Of a stretch of DNA of 64,000 nt, positions 53,414-61,293 are shown piece by piece. Origin of the DNA: a virus. Each line of letters starts with the position of its first letter. Positions within the stretch are counted from its first letter, which is position 1. The notes under the pieces were generated by a model that saw nothing but the letters and a program-made list of their open reading frames with translations, searched no databases and was not told where the DNA came from. Position numbers and translations under genes: made by a program. Location: positions 51,950-115,949 of the IMG/VR virus record IMGVR_UViG_3300015371_000004; one strand, written 5' to 3'.

Positions 53414-55033
53414 ATGGGGAAGATCATCAGTCTGGCCAGCTCGGCCTATCAGATGAGCGAGCCGAGCGCCTGTGAAGTCCAAGGCTCCGGGTTGCCGCTC
53501 GGGCCGGTGCCACCGAAGAAAATCCACTGCATTCTCCCGTCGAGCCCGTGGCTCGCCGACTCGAAGACCAACATTCCTCTCGGCGTGCTCTACGTGGCGG
53601 GCCTGCTCCGGGCTCATGGCCACGAGGTCTGCGTCACCTCGATGCTCGACAAGCGCTACGAGGGGAACATCCACCTGCCCGAGGAGGTCATGGACGCCGA
53701 CGTCCATATGTTCGGGTTCTGTACGCCGCAGTTTGGGGAGGCGCTTGAGCTGGCGGCCTACATCAAGGACCGGGTTCCGAACGCCCTCCTTGTGGCGGGT
53801 GGGCCCCATCCGAGCTACGAACCGGCCGAGGTGAAGGCCGCCGTCCGGCAGGAGAGCTACCACACCAAGGGCCCGCTCCGGGCCCGGCGCGACTACGGCA
53901 AAGGGATTGACACCCGGCCACTCTTTGACACCGTCATTGTCATGGAAGGTGAGCGCGCGGTGCTCCAGATGCTGTCCGACTGGTATCAGGGCGTGCTCCA
54001 GCCCTTCTACTACGGGGACAAGCAGGACGCCATGGATCTGGACGCGATCCCGTTCCCGGCGTGGGACCTGCTCCCCGATGATCACATCTTCAACGACGGC
54101 GTCGCGGTCATGAAGAAGCGCTACATGGAGTCGCCGGTCCGCCCGGGCACGTGGCCGGTGATGTCGATGATCGGGACCCGCGGCTGCCCCTACAAATGCA
54201 CGTACTGCTCGACGCCGTGGATCGGGCAGAAGCCGCGGTACCGCTCGCCCGCCAATCAGATCGCCGAGCTGCAGGCGATCTTCGATCAGGGCGTCCGGCA
54301 GATCAAATGGCAGGACGACACCTACACGCTCCACCGGACCAAGCTCCGGGAGCTGGCCGAGGCGATCGATCAGGCGTTCGGGCGGGAGACGTTCGCCAGC
54401 CGCGTGCACACCCGGGTCAACACCATGGACGACCACGTCGCCGAGTCGCTCACGATGATGAGCTGCAAGGTCACCTGCTTCGGCATCGAGTCGGGGTCTC
54501 AGCAGGTGCTCGACGCCAACCAGAAGGGCACCAAGGTCGCCCAGAACACGGCCGCGCTCATCAAGGCCAAGGAGCACGGGTTCTCGACGGTGGCGTTTCT
54601 GGTGGCCGGGCTGGCAGGCGAGACCATGGAGACGGCCAAGGAGACGCTCGGCTGGCTGGAGAAGGTCCGGCCGTCCCTCGACTACTGCAATCTGGCGGTC
54701 GGGATCCCCTACCCCGGCTCCCGGTTCTGGACCCATCCGAGGGAGTCAGGGATCGAGATCGTCGACTACAACTACGACAACACATGGATTGTCGGGTTCA
54801 ATGCGCGCGACGAGATTCTGGTCCGGCCCGACGGCTGCACCATCGACGAGATGTTCCGGATCAAGGAGATGATGTTCAAGGGGCTCTGCGATCTCGGATT
54901 TGCGAAGGCGGAGTGGGACGAGGACGTCCGCATCCGTCGGCAGCAGGAGGCCGCGGCCAGCGCAGGCGTGCTTGCGAAAGCGGCCGAAGAAGGTGGGACT
55001 GCGGCCGGGAGCCTGAGCTACGCCGGGCACTGA
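53414..55033 (+). CDS. B12-binding-domain radical SAM enzyme
   Basis: A 539-residue protein. The N-terminal 200 residues form a cobalamin-binding-like Rossmann domain (NIPLGVLYVAGLLRAHGHEV ... MFGFCTPQFGEALELAAYIK ... LLVAGGPHPSYEP). RGCPYKCTYC at about 255-264 carries the CxxxCxxC iron-sulphur motif, and a TIM-barrel follows (IKWQDDTY, FGIESGSQQVLDANQKGTK, GLAGETMETAKETLGWLE). Such enzymes methylate or rearrange unreactive carbons. Substrate unknown; the neighbouring glycosyltransferase and methyltransferase suggest a sugar or surface-related target. Confidence 0.8.
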   Translation: MGKIISLASSAYQMSEPSACEVQGSGLPLGPVPPKKIHCILPSSPWLADSKTNIPLGVLYVAGLLRAHGHEVCVTSMLDKRYEGNIHLPEEVMDADVHMFGFCTPQFGEALELAAYIKDRVPNALLVAGGPHPSYEPAEVKAAVRQESYHTKGPLRARRDYGKGIDTRPLFDTVIVMEGERAVLQMLSDWYQGVLQPFYYGDKQDAMDLDAIPFPAWDLLPDDHIFNDGVAVMKKRYMESPVRPGTWPVMSMIGTRGCPYKCTYCSTPWIGQKPRYRSPANQIAELQAIFDQGVRQIKWQDDTYTLHRTKLRELAEAIDQAFGRETFASRVHTRVNTMDDHVAESLTMMSCKVTCFGIESGSQQVLDANQKGTKVAQNTAALIKAKEHGFSTVAFLVAGLAGETMETAKETLGWLEKVRPSLDYCNLAVGIPYPGSRFWTHPRESGIEIVDYNYDNTWIVGFNARDEILVRPDGCTIDEMFRIKEMMFKGLCDLGFAKAEWDEDVRIRRQQEAAASAGVLAKAAEEGGTAAGSLSYAGH

Positions 55034-55036
55034 ACG

Positions 55037-55046
55037 GGGGTATAAC
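55037..55046 (+). promoter_or_regulatory. GGGGTATAAC box with leaderless spacing
   Basis: Rightward, six bases before the GTG at 55053 and no ribosome binding site between. Member of the GGGGTA-NN-AC family. Confidence 0.62.
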
Positions 55047-55052
55047 CGAATC

Positions 55053-55292
55053 GTGAGCCAAGCCATCCAGTCGTCGTTTGTCTGCACCAAGCCGGGCCGG
55101 TACGTCGTCAAGGCGACGCGGACGGACACGACGGACCTGCTCAGCGTCTACGTCGATCGGGTCAAGAAGCTCTGGACCGACGACCCAGTCAACCAGCAGG
55201 TGACCGGGACGCTCAAGCTCAGCACCCATGACGTGGTCGAATCGACCGGCACGCTCACCATCGAGCGCATCGTGGACGAACTCGCCGAGTGA
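55053..55292 (+). CDS. 79-residue hypothetical protein
   Basis: GTG start in leaderless position. Beta-rich (FVCTKPGRYVVKATRTDTTD ... TIERIVDELAE). May be a small structural protein. Function unknown. Confidence 0.5.
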   Translation: MSQAIQSSFVCTKPGRYVVKATRTDTTDLLSVYVDRVKKLWTDDPVNQQVTGTLKLSTHDVVESTGTLTIERIVDELAE

Positions 55293-55340
55293 ATCTGCTA
55301 CAGTAGAGCACCGAATTTCCCCTTGAAGGAGGGATCCACC

Positions 55341-55667
55341 ATGCCGCTCGCGCTAGCCTGCTCGAATGAAGAGAAAATCAAAGTCACCGCCAGCCCCACG
55401 ACCCCCGGTGGCAATCCGGCAACCCTCGACGGCGGCCTACAGGCGGAGGTGATCTCCGGCGACGGCACGGTCGAGCCCGATCCGTCTGACCCGAACTCGT
55501 TTTTCGCGGTGAGCGGTGTCGCGCTTGGCATCACTGAGTTTCGGGTCCATGGTGACGCGGACCTCGGCAGCGGCGTCGTGGAAATTCAGGACATCGTGAC
55601 GCTGACGGTCGGCGGTGCCATGGCGGCCAACTTTGGCCTGACGGCCTCGGCGCCGATCCCGAAGTAG
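55341..55667 (+). CDS. Ig-like domain protein
   Basis: A 108-residue protein behind GAAGGAGGG. An Ig-like beta-sandwich pattern is seen (IKVTASPTTPGGNPATLDGG, VSGDGTV-like ISGDGTVEP, GITEFRVHGDADLGSG). It ends NFGLTASAPIPK, like the next protein. It could be a capsid decoration or adhesion domain. Confidence 0.55.
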   Translation: MPLALACSNEEKIKVTASPTTPGGNPATLDGGLQAEVISGDGTVEPDPSDPNSFFAVSGVALGITEFRVHGDADLGSGVVEIQDIVTLTVGGAMAANFGLTASAPIPK

Positions 55668-55674
55668 GGACATC

Positions 55675-56031
55675 ATGAGCAAAGTCGACGAGGCCATCGC
55701 CGAGATCGATCAGGCGCTGGCCGACATGGCCCCCGCGCATGAAGGGCTGAACGACTACAGCGCCTTGGACATCAAGCCGGAGACCAAGGCACAGGTCGAC
55801 GCGGCCATTGCGCTCTACGACACGCGGAAAACCAAGCTCGAAGCGGCGCGCGAGGGTCTCGTGAGTCTGGTCGGGAACGGGTACCCGGTCTTGGAGATCC
55901 CGGACGTGAGCGCTTCGGTCTTGGCCGACCTCCAAGAGAACGCGGCGACCATCGAGGCGGCGCTGGCGAAGTTCTCCTCGAACGCGCCGACATCCCTCGG
56001 ACTATCGGGAGCACCGCCGGTCCCGAAGTAG
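55675..56031 (+). CDS. helical protein sharing its C-terminal end with the Ig-like protein
   Basis: A 118-residue, helical protein (VDEAIAEIDQALADMAPAHE and so on). Its last residues, TSLGLSGAPPVPK, resemble NFGLTASAPIPK of the Ig-like protein just before it. Possibly both use the end for interaction. Function unknown. Confidence 0.5.
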   Translation: MSKVDEAIAEIDQALADMAPAHEGLNDYSALDIKPETKAQVDAAIALYDTRKTKLEAAREGLVSLVGNGYPVLEIPDVSASVLADLQENAATIEAALAKFSSNAPTSLGLSGAPPVPK

Positions 56032-56037
56032 GTTCCC

Positions 56038-56340
56038 GTGGCTGTCGTCGTCATCGCCCCGTGCGGCTGCTCGTTGATCAAGGTCAAGGCCGGGCTGTGT
56101 GACAGTTATGGCCCGGCCGACGTCCCGGCCCTCGAACGGGGGGAATTCCCGCCCAGCCGGGACGAGCTGCCGACGGCCCCGATGTCGACCCTCCGTGAGC
56201 TGCTCCGCTGCCCGGCCTGCCGCCAGCACTTCGACGAACAGATCTGTCTGGCGGCCGATGACCTCTCCATGGTCCTGTCCGAGGACCAGATCGCCGCCGC
56301 CAAGCACCTGCTCCAGAAGCACCACGCCAAGCACGGCTGA
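56038..56340 (+). CDS. 100-residue CxxC protein
   Basis: GTG start. IAPCGCSLIK and LLRCPACRQHFDEQICL have Cys ligands for a zinc site, then a helical C-terminus with HH. It ends two bases before the next promoter-like box. Function unknown. Confidence 0.55.
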   Translation: MAVVVIAPCGCSLIKVKAGLCDSYGPADVPALERGEFPPSRDELPTAPMSTLRELLRCPACRQHFDEQICLAADDLSMVLSEDQIAAAKHLLQKHHAKHG

Positions 56341-56342
56341 CC

Positions 56343-56352
56343 GGGGTATAAC
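56343..56352 (+). promoter_or_regulatory. GGGGTATAAC box with leaderless spacing
   Basis: Rightward, six bases before the ATG at 56359. Member of the GGGGTA-NN-AC family. Confidence 0.62.
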
Positions 56353-56358
56353 CCCGGT

Positions 56359-56910
56359 ATGGATGACCTTCGGCTCTTGGTAATGACGGAGGCCCGGTTC
56401 CGGGAAATCTGGAACGGGAGCGTCACAGATGGCGAGGACGGGAGCTGCAAGCTCGTCGAGCTATTCGCAGAAGTCCGCGCGCAGGCAACCCGCGTCCGTG
56501 AGCTGGAGCAGGCGAAGACCAAGGTCTACCTCGTCTGGTCGGGGCGGTACTCCGACAAGAAAGTTGTGGCCGCCGCGTCAACTCCCGGGTACGCCCAGAA
56601 GCTGATCGAGACGTTCGGGGACGGGCTGGACCAGCCGCGGATCGAGCCACGCGGCCTTGACCAGTACGTCGATGAAGTCGCGGCTGGACTTCGGCCGTAC
56701 GACGTGGTGATGCGCGGCGAGGAAACCACTGCCAAACTCAGTGAGTACCCGGAGACCGTTGGGAAGCCTGTCTATAAGATCGTGTACGCCAACCTCAACC
56801 TTCCAACTGCATACGTAGTGACGGTTTGGGCCACCGACGACGCGCACGCGATCAAAATTGCCTCCGACAAGATCGCCGCATTCAAGGCCGCCGATGCACC
56901 TGTGTCCTGA
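56359..56910 (+). CDS. 183-residue hypothetical protein
   Basis: Helical N-terminus, then two similar alpha/beta units (VYLVWSGRYSDKKVVAAAST and AYVVTVWATDDAHAIKIASD). The pattern Y-V-V-x-x-x-A-x-x-x-x-x-A-x-x-A in each suggests a duplicated small domain. Function unknown. Confidence 0.5.
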   Translation: MDDLRLLVMTEARFREIWNGSVTDGEDGSCKLVELFAEVRAQATRVRELEQAKTKVYLVWSGRYSDKKVVAAASTPGYAQKLIETFGDGLDQPRIEPRGLDQYVDEVAAGLRPYDVVMRGEETTAKLSEYPETVGKPVYKIVYANLNLPTAYVVTVWATDDAHAIKIASDKIAAFKAADAPVS

Positions 56911-56920
56911 GGAGATCGCG

Positions 56921-57424
56921 ATGGCGTTGCCTATGGCCGCCCACGTCTGGCACTTCGTCTACGTCGTGATTCACAAGGTCGCCCTCGTCTTTCACGGGAT
57001 CCGCTACGGAGTCCCATGGAGCCGTCTCTGGCGCCATGACCTCTCGAAGTTCCGGAAGGATGAGTGGTCGGACTACACCGAGGCGTTCTGGGCGTCCTTG
57101 CAGCGCCTTCCGCTCCCCAAGCGGTTCCGGCAGGTGGTCCTGACCCACGCCCTTCGGAATCGCCATCACTGGGAGCGCTGGTGCGTCATTCAGAGCGCGA
57201 TCTTTGCTGACGGTAAGTCCCACACGGTCTTTCCGGACGTCGTGCCGCATCAGATGGATGACGTGTCCGTGCGGGAGATGGTGGCCGACTGGCACGCCGC
57301 GGCGGCCTCGAAAGCCGCCTTCGGGCTCCCCCATGACTCGCCGCGGGACTTCTACGAGCTGAACCGGGACCAGATTCGGTTGCACCCGGCCACCCGTCAA
57401 CGTGTGGAAGAATTACTGCAATGA
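56921..57424 (+). CDS. DUF5662-like protein
   Basis: A 167-residue protein, best started at the ATG at 56921 behind GAGGAG (an ATG at 56894 is possible). RHDLSKFRKDEWSDYTEAFW, LRNRHHWERW, VADWHAAAASKAAFG and HPATRQRVEELL are the landmarks of the DUF5662 family of phage and bacterial proteins. Many His/Asp residues suggest a metal-bound helical fold. Function unknown. Confidence 0.65.
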   Translation: MALPMAAHVWHFVYVVIHKVALVFHGIRYGVPWSRLWRHDLSKFRKDEWSDYTEAFWASLQRLPLPKRFRQVVLTHALRNRHHWERWCVIQSAIFADGKSHTVFPDVVPHQMDDVSVREMVADWHAAAASKAAFGLPHDSPRDFYELNRDQIRLHPATRQRVEELLQ

Positions 57425-57630
57425 CCTACTATTTAGTGCCCGTCGAGATGTGCGAAGCGCTCGTGCGTGTCTTCGAACGGGAGTACGTCCAGCGCACGCC
57501 GGACGGTGAGCTGGTGCAGGAGTTCATGCGGCGGGTCGACCGGAAGACGTTTGAGAAGCAGATCGACCTCTTCCCTCGTCACAAGGAACTGCTCAAGGAC
57601 GAGGGGCCTGCGCCGAACAAGCTGTTCTAA
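57421..57630 (+). CDS. 69-residue helical protein
   Basis: ATGA overlap. Helical (MCEALVRVFEREYVQRTPDG, KTFEKQIDLFPRHKELLKDE). The last gene of the rightward arm. Its TAA overlaps the TAG of the leftward structural gene (CTAA at 57627-57630). Function unknown. Confidence 0.55.
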   Translation: MTYYLVPVEMCEALVRVFEREYVQRTPDGELVQEFMRRVDRKTFEKQIDLFPRHKELLKDEGPAPNKLF

Positions 57631-57932
57631 AGATTCGCCAGCACGGTGAATTTCAACCGGGACGTGTACCACTGCCCGGAGGGCAGGAGCGACCGCGTCT
57701 GCACTTCCCAGTTCCCCGCCTGATTAATATCCCCGTCGATGGTGTTGTAGTCGACGAAGCCGGACGCATTTTGGAAGGCCGAGGGCGTGACGGTGAAGGT
57801 GGTGCCGTCGGGCCGCTTGAAGGTGACCGGCGACTCAATGGCGGTCGTGAGATCGACCGGACGCCCGTTCGGATGCTTCACCCGCAGGCGGATCTTTGTG
57901 TTGATCGGGTTGACCTGTAGGTGCGCAGGCAT
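57627..57932 (-). CDS. 101-residue tail/baseplate-like beta protein
   Basis: The pattern IRLRVKHPNGRPVDLTTAIE, TFKRPDGTTFTVTPSAF, GFVDYNTIDGDINQAGNWEV is common in phage baseplate and tail accessory proteins (Ig-like folds). Start shares a base with the stop of the preceding gene (TGATG). Likely a structural protein. Confidence 0.55.
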   Translation of the reverse strand: MPAHLQVNPINTKIRLRVKHPNGRPVDLTTAIESPVTFKRPDGTTFTVTPSAFQNASGFVDYNTIDGDINQAGNWEVQTRSLLPSGQWYTSRLKFTVLANL

Positions 57933-60478
57933 CAGTCCTCCTTGGCGCTCGCGCCGCCGGTCCCGGCAATCACGGTCGTGATGGTCACGACCCCGTTGAG
58001 TTCCTGCACGAGCTTGACGTCTCCGCTCAGATCCTGCACGAGGTAGACGTCCCCTTCGAGAATAAAGTGCGGGGACGCCAGAATCGTGGACGTCCCCACA
58101 TACGCGAAGCTCTGCAGGCGGAAGAAGCGGTCGGCCTGCACGAAGTCCGGGTAGCTCGGCGCCCAGCTGAGCGGCGGCACGGCCTGCGCGGACAGGAACC
58201 CCGTCGGCTCGAAGGTGGAGGGCACTCGGGACGCGTGCACCTCCTGCCGCGGGATCCAGACCGGCCACTGCCCGCGCCATCCGAACTGGTCGACGGGGAC
58301 CGGGAGCACGAGCGACCCCACGACCACGCTGGAGGCGAGCGGCACCGGGAGCAGAAGGCTCGGGTAGTCCGGCGACCAGCTGAGCGGCACGACTTGCGGC
58401 AGCGGGTGCCGGAAGACGGCCGGATGGTGGGCCGCGGTCAGCGTGACCGGCGGTAGCCAGACCGGGTAGGTCGGTGACCAGCTCAGCAGGGGCGCCGCCG
58501 CCATGGGCAGCGGACTCTTGAAGTAGAACGGCTGCTGAGCGGTCAGGATCGAGCGGCCGGGCTCAATGAAGAGCGGGTAGCTCGGCCCCCATGAGAGCGG
58601 CGGAGCCGCGGCCATCGGCAGCGGGGACTTGAAGTAGGCCTGCTGCTGAGCGGCAAGGAGGGCCTTCGGCGGCGGATGGAGGTCCGGCCACACGCCCTGC
58701 CAGTGGAGCTGGTCGACCGCCTGAACGACGTAGACGAGCGCCTGATAGGGCAGCGTCTGCACCGGCAGGCGCGTCGGCTGCGGCCAGACCGGCGTCCAGC
58801 TGAGGAGCGGCGCCGCGGGCATCGGCAGCGGCGACTTGAAGTAGGCCGGAACCCTCGACGCATGGACGAGTGACGCGAAGACCTGATCCGGCCACGACCC
58901 GCGCCAGCCAAACTGGCTCGTGGGGACGGCGATCGGGAACGGGTCGAAGAAGACCGCCCGCTGGAGCGCGGCGGCGAGCGAGAGCGCGCCGAGCGCGCGG
59001 TCTGGATAGACCGGCCCCCATGAGAGCGGAGGCGCTGCCGCCATGGGCAGCGGGCTCTTAAAGAAGGCCTGCTGCTGACCTGTCAGAAGTGACAGGGGCG
59101 GCGCGAGGAGGTCCGGGTAGACGCCACGCCAGCCCAACTGGTCGACCGCCTGAACGACGTAGACGAGCGAGAGCCACCCCGGTGTGACCAAGGCGCTGCG
59201 GGTCGCCTCGGGATAGCTCGGGGCCCAGCTGAGCAGCGGCGCCGAGGCCATGGGCAGCGGCGACTTGAAGTAGAACGGCGTCGCGGCTGTCAGAAGCGAC
59301 AGAGGACCGAGGGCTCGGTCAGGGTAGCTTGGCCCCCATGACAACGGCGGCGCCGCAGCCATCGGCAGCGGCGACTTGAAGTAGCTCGGGACGTGCGCGG
59401 CCGTCAGCTCGCGGCGGAAGACCTGATCGGGCCAGACCCCTCGCCACGCGAACTGATCCGGTGCCGTGATCGGGAACGGGTTGAAGAAGTGCCACCGCTG
59501 CAGCGCCGCGTGCAGGCTGAGCGGCCCGGTCGCGAAGTCCGGGTACGTTGGGTGCCACGAGAGGGCTGGGGCCGCCGCCATCGGCAGCGGCGACTTGAAC
59601 GAGGACGGCCACAGGTGCGCGCCGGTCCACGGGACGAGGTGCTGGTCGGGCTCCTGTCCGCGCCACCCCAGCCGGGCGATGTCGTCCGGCTCACGAAGCG
59701 GCCGGACATACCAGCCGGTGGGCTCAGGAATGCGCCGTTCGATCCAATCCGGGCGTTGACTGCGCCACCCGAGGCGCGCGATGTCCGGCGGCTCGTTCTG
59801 CGGCTTCGCATACCACCCGCTGTAGTCCGGCCGGTGCCGGATGACCTGATCCGGGAAGACCCCGCGCCACTGATAGAGCGCGCTGAGTTCAGGCCCACGA
59901 ACAGACCACCCTTCGTAGGTCGGGATCTGCCGGTCTATTCGAGCCGGATAGTTCGGAGACCACGACAGCGGCGGTGCAGCTGGGAGCGGGGTCTCAGGCT
60001 TGAAGTACCAGTCCAGCTGCGACGCGTGGACGTCTTGACGCTCAACACGATCCGGGAAGTAGCCGCGCCATGCGTACTGGTCGACGTTCTGGACGACTGG
60101 CGTGAACGAGGACCAGAAGTGGAATGGCGCGAGCGGCGCGTGAAAGCTCGGCCGGAAGAGATAGTCTTGGAACTCCGGATACCACTGCGAAATCTCTTCT
60201 TCGGCGGCCTCGGGCAGCGTCGAGCCGATCGCGTAGGGCTGCTCAAGGACCACGTCGTAGCACGGCGTCCAGTCGAGCTGGTTCGGGTTGTACGTGGACG
60301 GAATAACCGCCCCGGCCACAAAGAAGATGGCTGGGATCAGATTGGCGGTGATGACGCCGCGTAGTCCAACTTGATCGGGGTAGCTTGGGAGCCAGCTGTT
60401 CTTCGGAATGTTCTGGCCCGGTACCATGACCGGACCGAAGATTTGCTGCTGATTCTCGGTGAGCGGGTCCTGCGCCAT
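57932..60478 (-). CDS. 848-residue repeat protein (WRG..PD and LSW..YPD units)
   Basis: The protein alternates two degenerate units: about nine of the W-R-G-x-x-P-D-x-V type and ten of the P-L-S-W-x-P-x-Y-P-D type. Seven of the latter are preceded by FKSPLPMAAAP. The N-terminal 100 residues begin the repeats with looser copies. The end (EGDVYLVQDLSGDVKLVQEL) is a short beta region. The DNA also shows repeats. It is likely an elongated surface fibre or adhesin in the structural block. No enzymatic motif is visible. Confidence 0.6.
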   Translation of the reverse strand: MAQDPLTENQQQIFGPVMVPGQNIPKNSWLPSYPDQVGLRGVITANLIPAIFFVAGAVIPSTYNPNQLDWTPCYDVVLEQPYAIGSTLPEAAEEEISQWYPEFQDYLFRPSFHAPLAPFHFWSSFTPVVQNVDQYAWRGYFPDRVERQDVHASQLDWYFKPETPLPAAPPLSWSPNYPARIDRQIPTYEGWSVRGPELSALYQWRGVFPDQVIRHRPDYSGWYAKPQNEPPDIARLGWRSQRPDWIERRIPEPTGWYVRPLREPDDIARLGWRGQEPDQHLVPWTGAHLWPSSFKSPLPMAAAPALSWHPTYPDFATGPLSLHAALQRWHFFNPFPITAPDQFAWRGVWPDQVFRRELTAAHVPSYFKSPLPMAAAPPLSWGPSYPDRALGPLSLLTAATPFYFKSPLPMASAPLLSWAPSYPEATRSALVTPGWLSLVYVVQAVDQLGWRGVYPDLLAPPLSLLTGQQQAFFKSPLPMAAAPPLSWGPVYPDRALGALSLAAALQRAVFFDPFPIAVPTSQFGWRGSWPDQVFASLVHASRVPAYFKSPLPMPAAPLLSWTPVWPQPTRLPVQTLPYQALVYVVQAVDQLHWQGVWPDLHPPPKALLAAQQQAYFKSPLPMAAAPPLSWGPSYPLFIEPGRSILTAQQPFYFKSPLPMAAAPLLSWSPTYPVWLPPVTLTAAHHPAVFRHPLPQVVPLSWSPDYPSLLLPVPLASSVVVGSLVLPVPVDQFGWRGQWPVWIPRQEVHASRVPSTFEPTGFLSAQAVPPLSWAPSYPDFVQADRFFRLQSFAYVGTSTILASPHFILEGDVYLVQDLSGDVKLVQELNGVVTITTVIAGTGGASAKED

Positions 60479-60480
60479 GG

Positions 60481-61293
60481 TCAGGCCGCCCTACGCGGAA
60501 CCCAGAGCCCAGACTGGCGGCGCACGAGTACGTCCGGAGCCTTGCGGCACCCGGGTGTCATCCCGCCCTGCATGACCGGACGCTCAGGCCCTTGGAGCGC
60601 GGTATCGGCGTAGCGCCCCCGCCATCCGAGCGTGCGAACATCAGCGGGATGGACCGCGATTGTGAAGGCCGTCCAATCATCAAGCGTCCCGGCCACACTC
60701 CAGACACCAGCGTTCTCGGAACTCGCGGTCGCCGTCCTGTTGGCCGCGCCACACGTGACGTTTGTGGTCACCGCACCGACCGTGCCGCTATTCGCAAACA
60801 GCTGATTCGAGGCGTAGTTGGTCGGATACGTCGTGACGCCGGTCTGCTCACCTTCCATCCCATACACGGTGATCCACAGATAGTCCTTGGACCCACCGGT
60901 TGGTGTGACGGTTCCCGCATCCGGCTGTGTCGCGCTGCCCGTCGTGCGCGCGCCGACCTCTGGGGCTTGAACGGTCGGACTCTCGGCGCCAGTAATCCGC
61001 CACGACAACGCGGCGAACTTCGCATTGCCATTCGCGGTGAGCGTGACCGTCGCGCCTTCAGACCCATCGGCCTTCCGCCACGCAAGACTCTGCACGTCAT
61101 CGGCCGCGTCCGGGCTCTCGTCGAAAATTTCATTCCATCCAGCAGGCCACGTGTGACCGCCAATGATAGCCACCCGGATATAAGCGATCAGGAGGTCGCC
61201 GGAGAGGATGCCCGTCGGAAGATTGATCGCGGCGGTGCCTGTTGCGGTGGTGCCGTTCGTCGTATTCGTCTGGCTGACGGATGGGAACGCCAC
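60481..61293 (-). CDS. tail-associated beta-sandwich protein
   Basis: A 270-residue protein from the GTG at 61293 that overlaps the preceding TAG (TAGTG). The block GILSGDLLIAYIRVAIIGGH ... WNEIFDE ... SLAWRKADGSEGATVTLTAN ... SWRITGA occurs in many phage tail and adhesin proteins of unknown function. The C-terminus carries one TLGWRGRYADTALQ unit like the repeats of the next protein, so the two may share an interface or origin. Probably a fibre component. Confidence 0.55.
   Translation of the reverse strand: MAFPSVSQTNTTNGTTATGTAAINLPTGILSGDLLIAYIRVAIIGGHTWPAGWNEIFDESPDAADDVQSLAWRKADGSEGATVTLTANGNAKFAALSWRITGAESPTVQAPEVGARTTGSATQPDAGTVTPTGGSKDYLWITVYGMEGEQTGVTTYPTNYASNQLFANSGTVGAVTTNVTCGAANRTATASSENAGVWSVAGTLDDWTAFTIAVHPADVRTLGWRGRYADTALQGPERPVMQGGMTPGCRKAPDVLVRRQSGLWVPRRAA

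Noticed and set aside
57932-60478. CRISPR array in the repeat-rich region
   Set aside because: The repeats are in frame, degenerate and protein-level (WRG, LSW-YPD units), not fixed-length DNA repeats with unique spacers.
1093-61130. Scattered AAAATTTT-type patches in a GC-rich genome (about 1093, 9537, 14142, 16280, 61122)
   Set aside because: Most are Lys-Ile-Phe or Glu-Asn-Phe codons. No spacing or position rule was seen.
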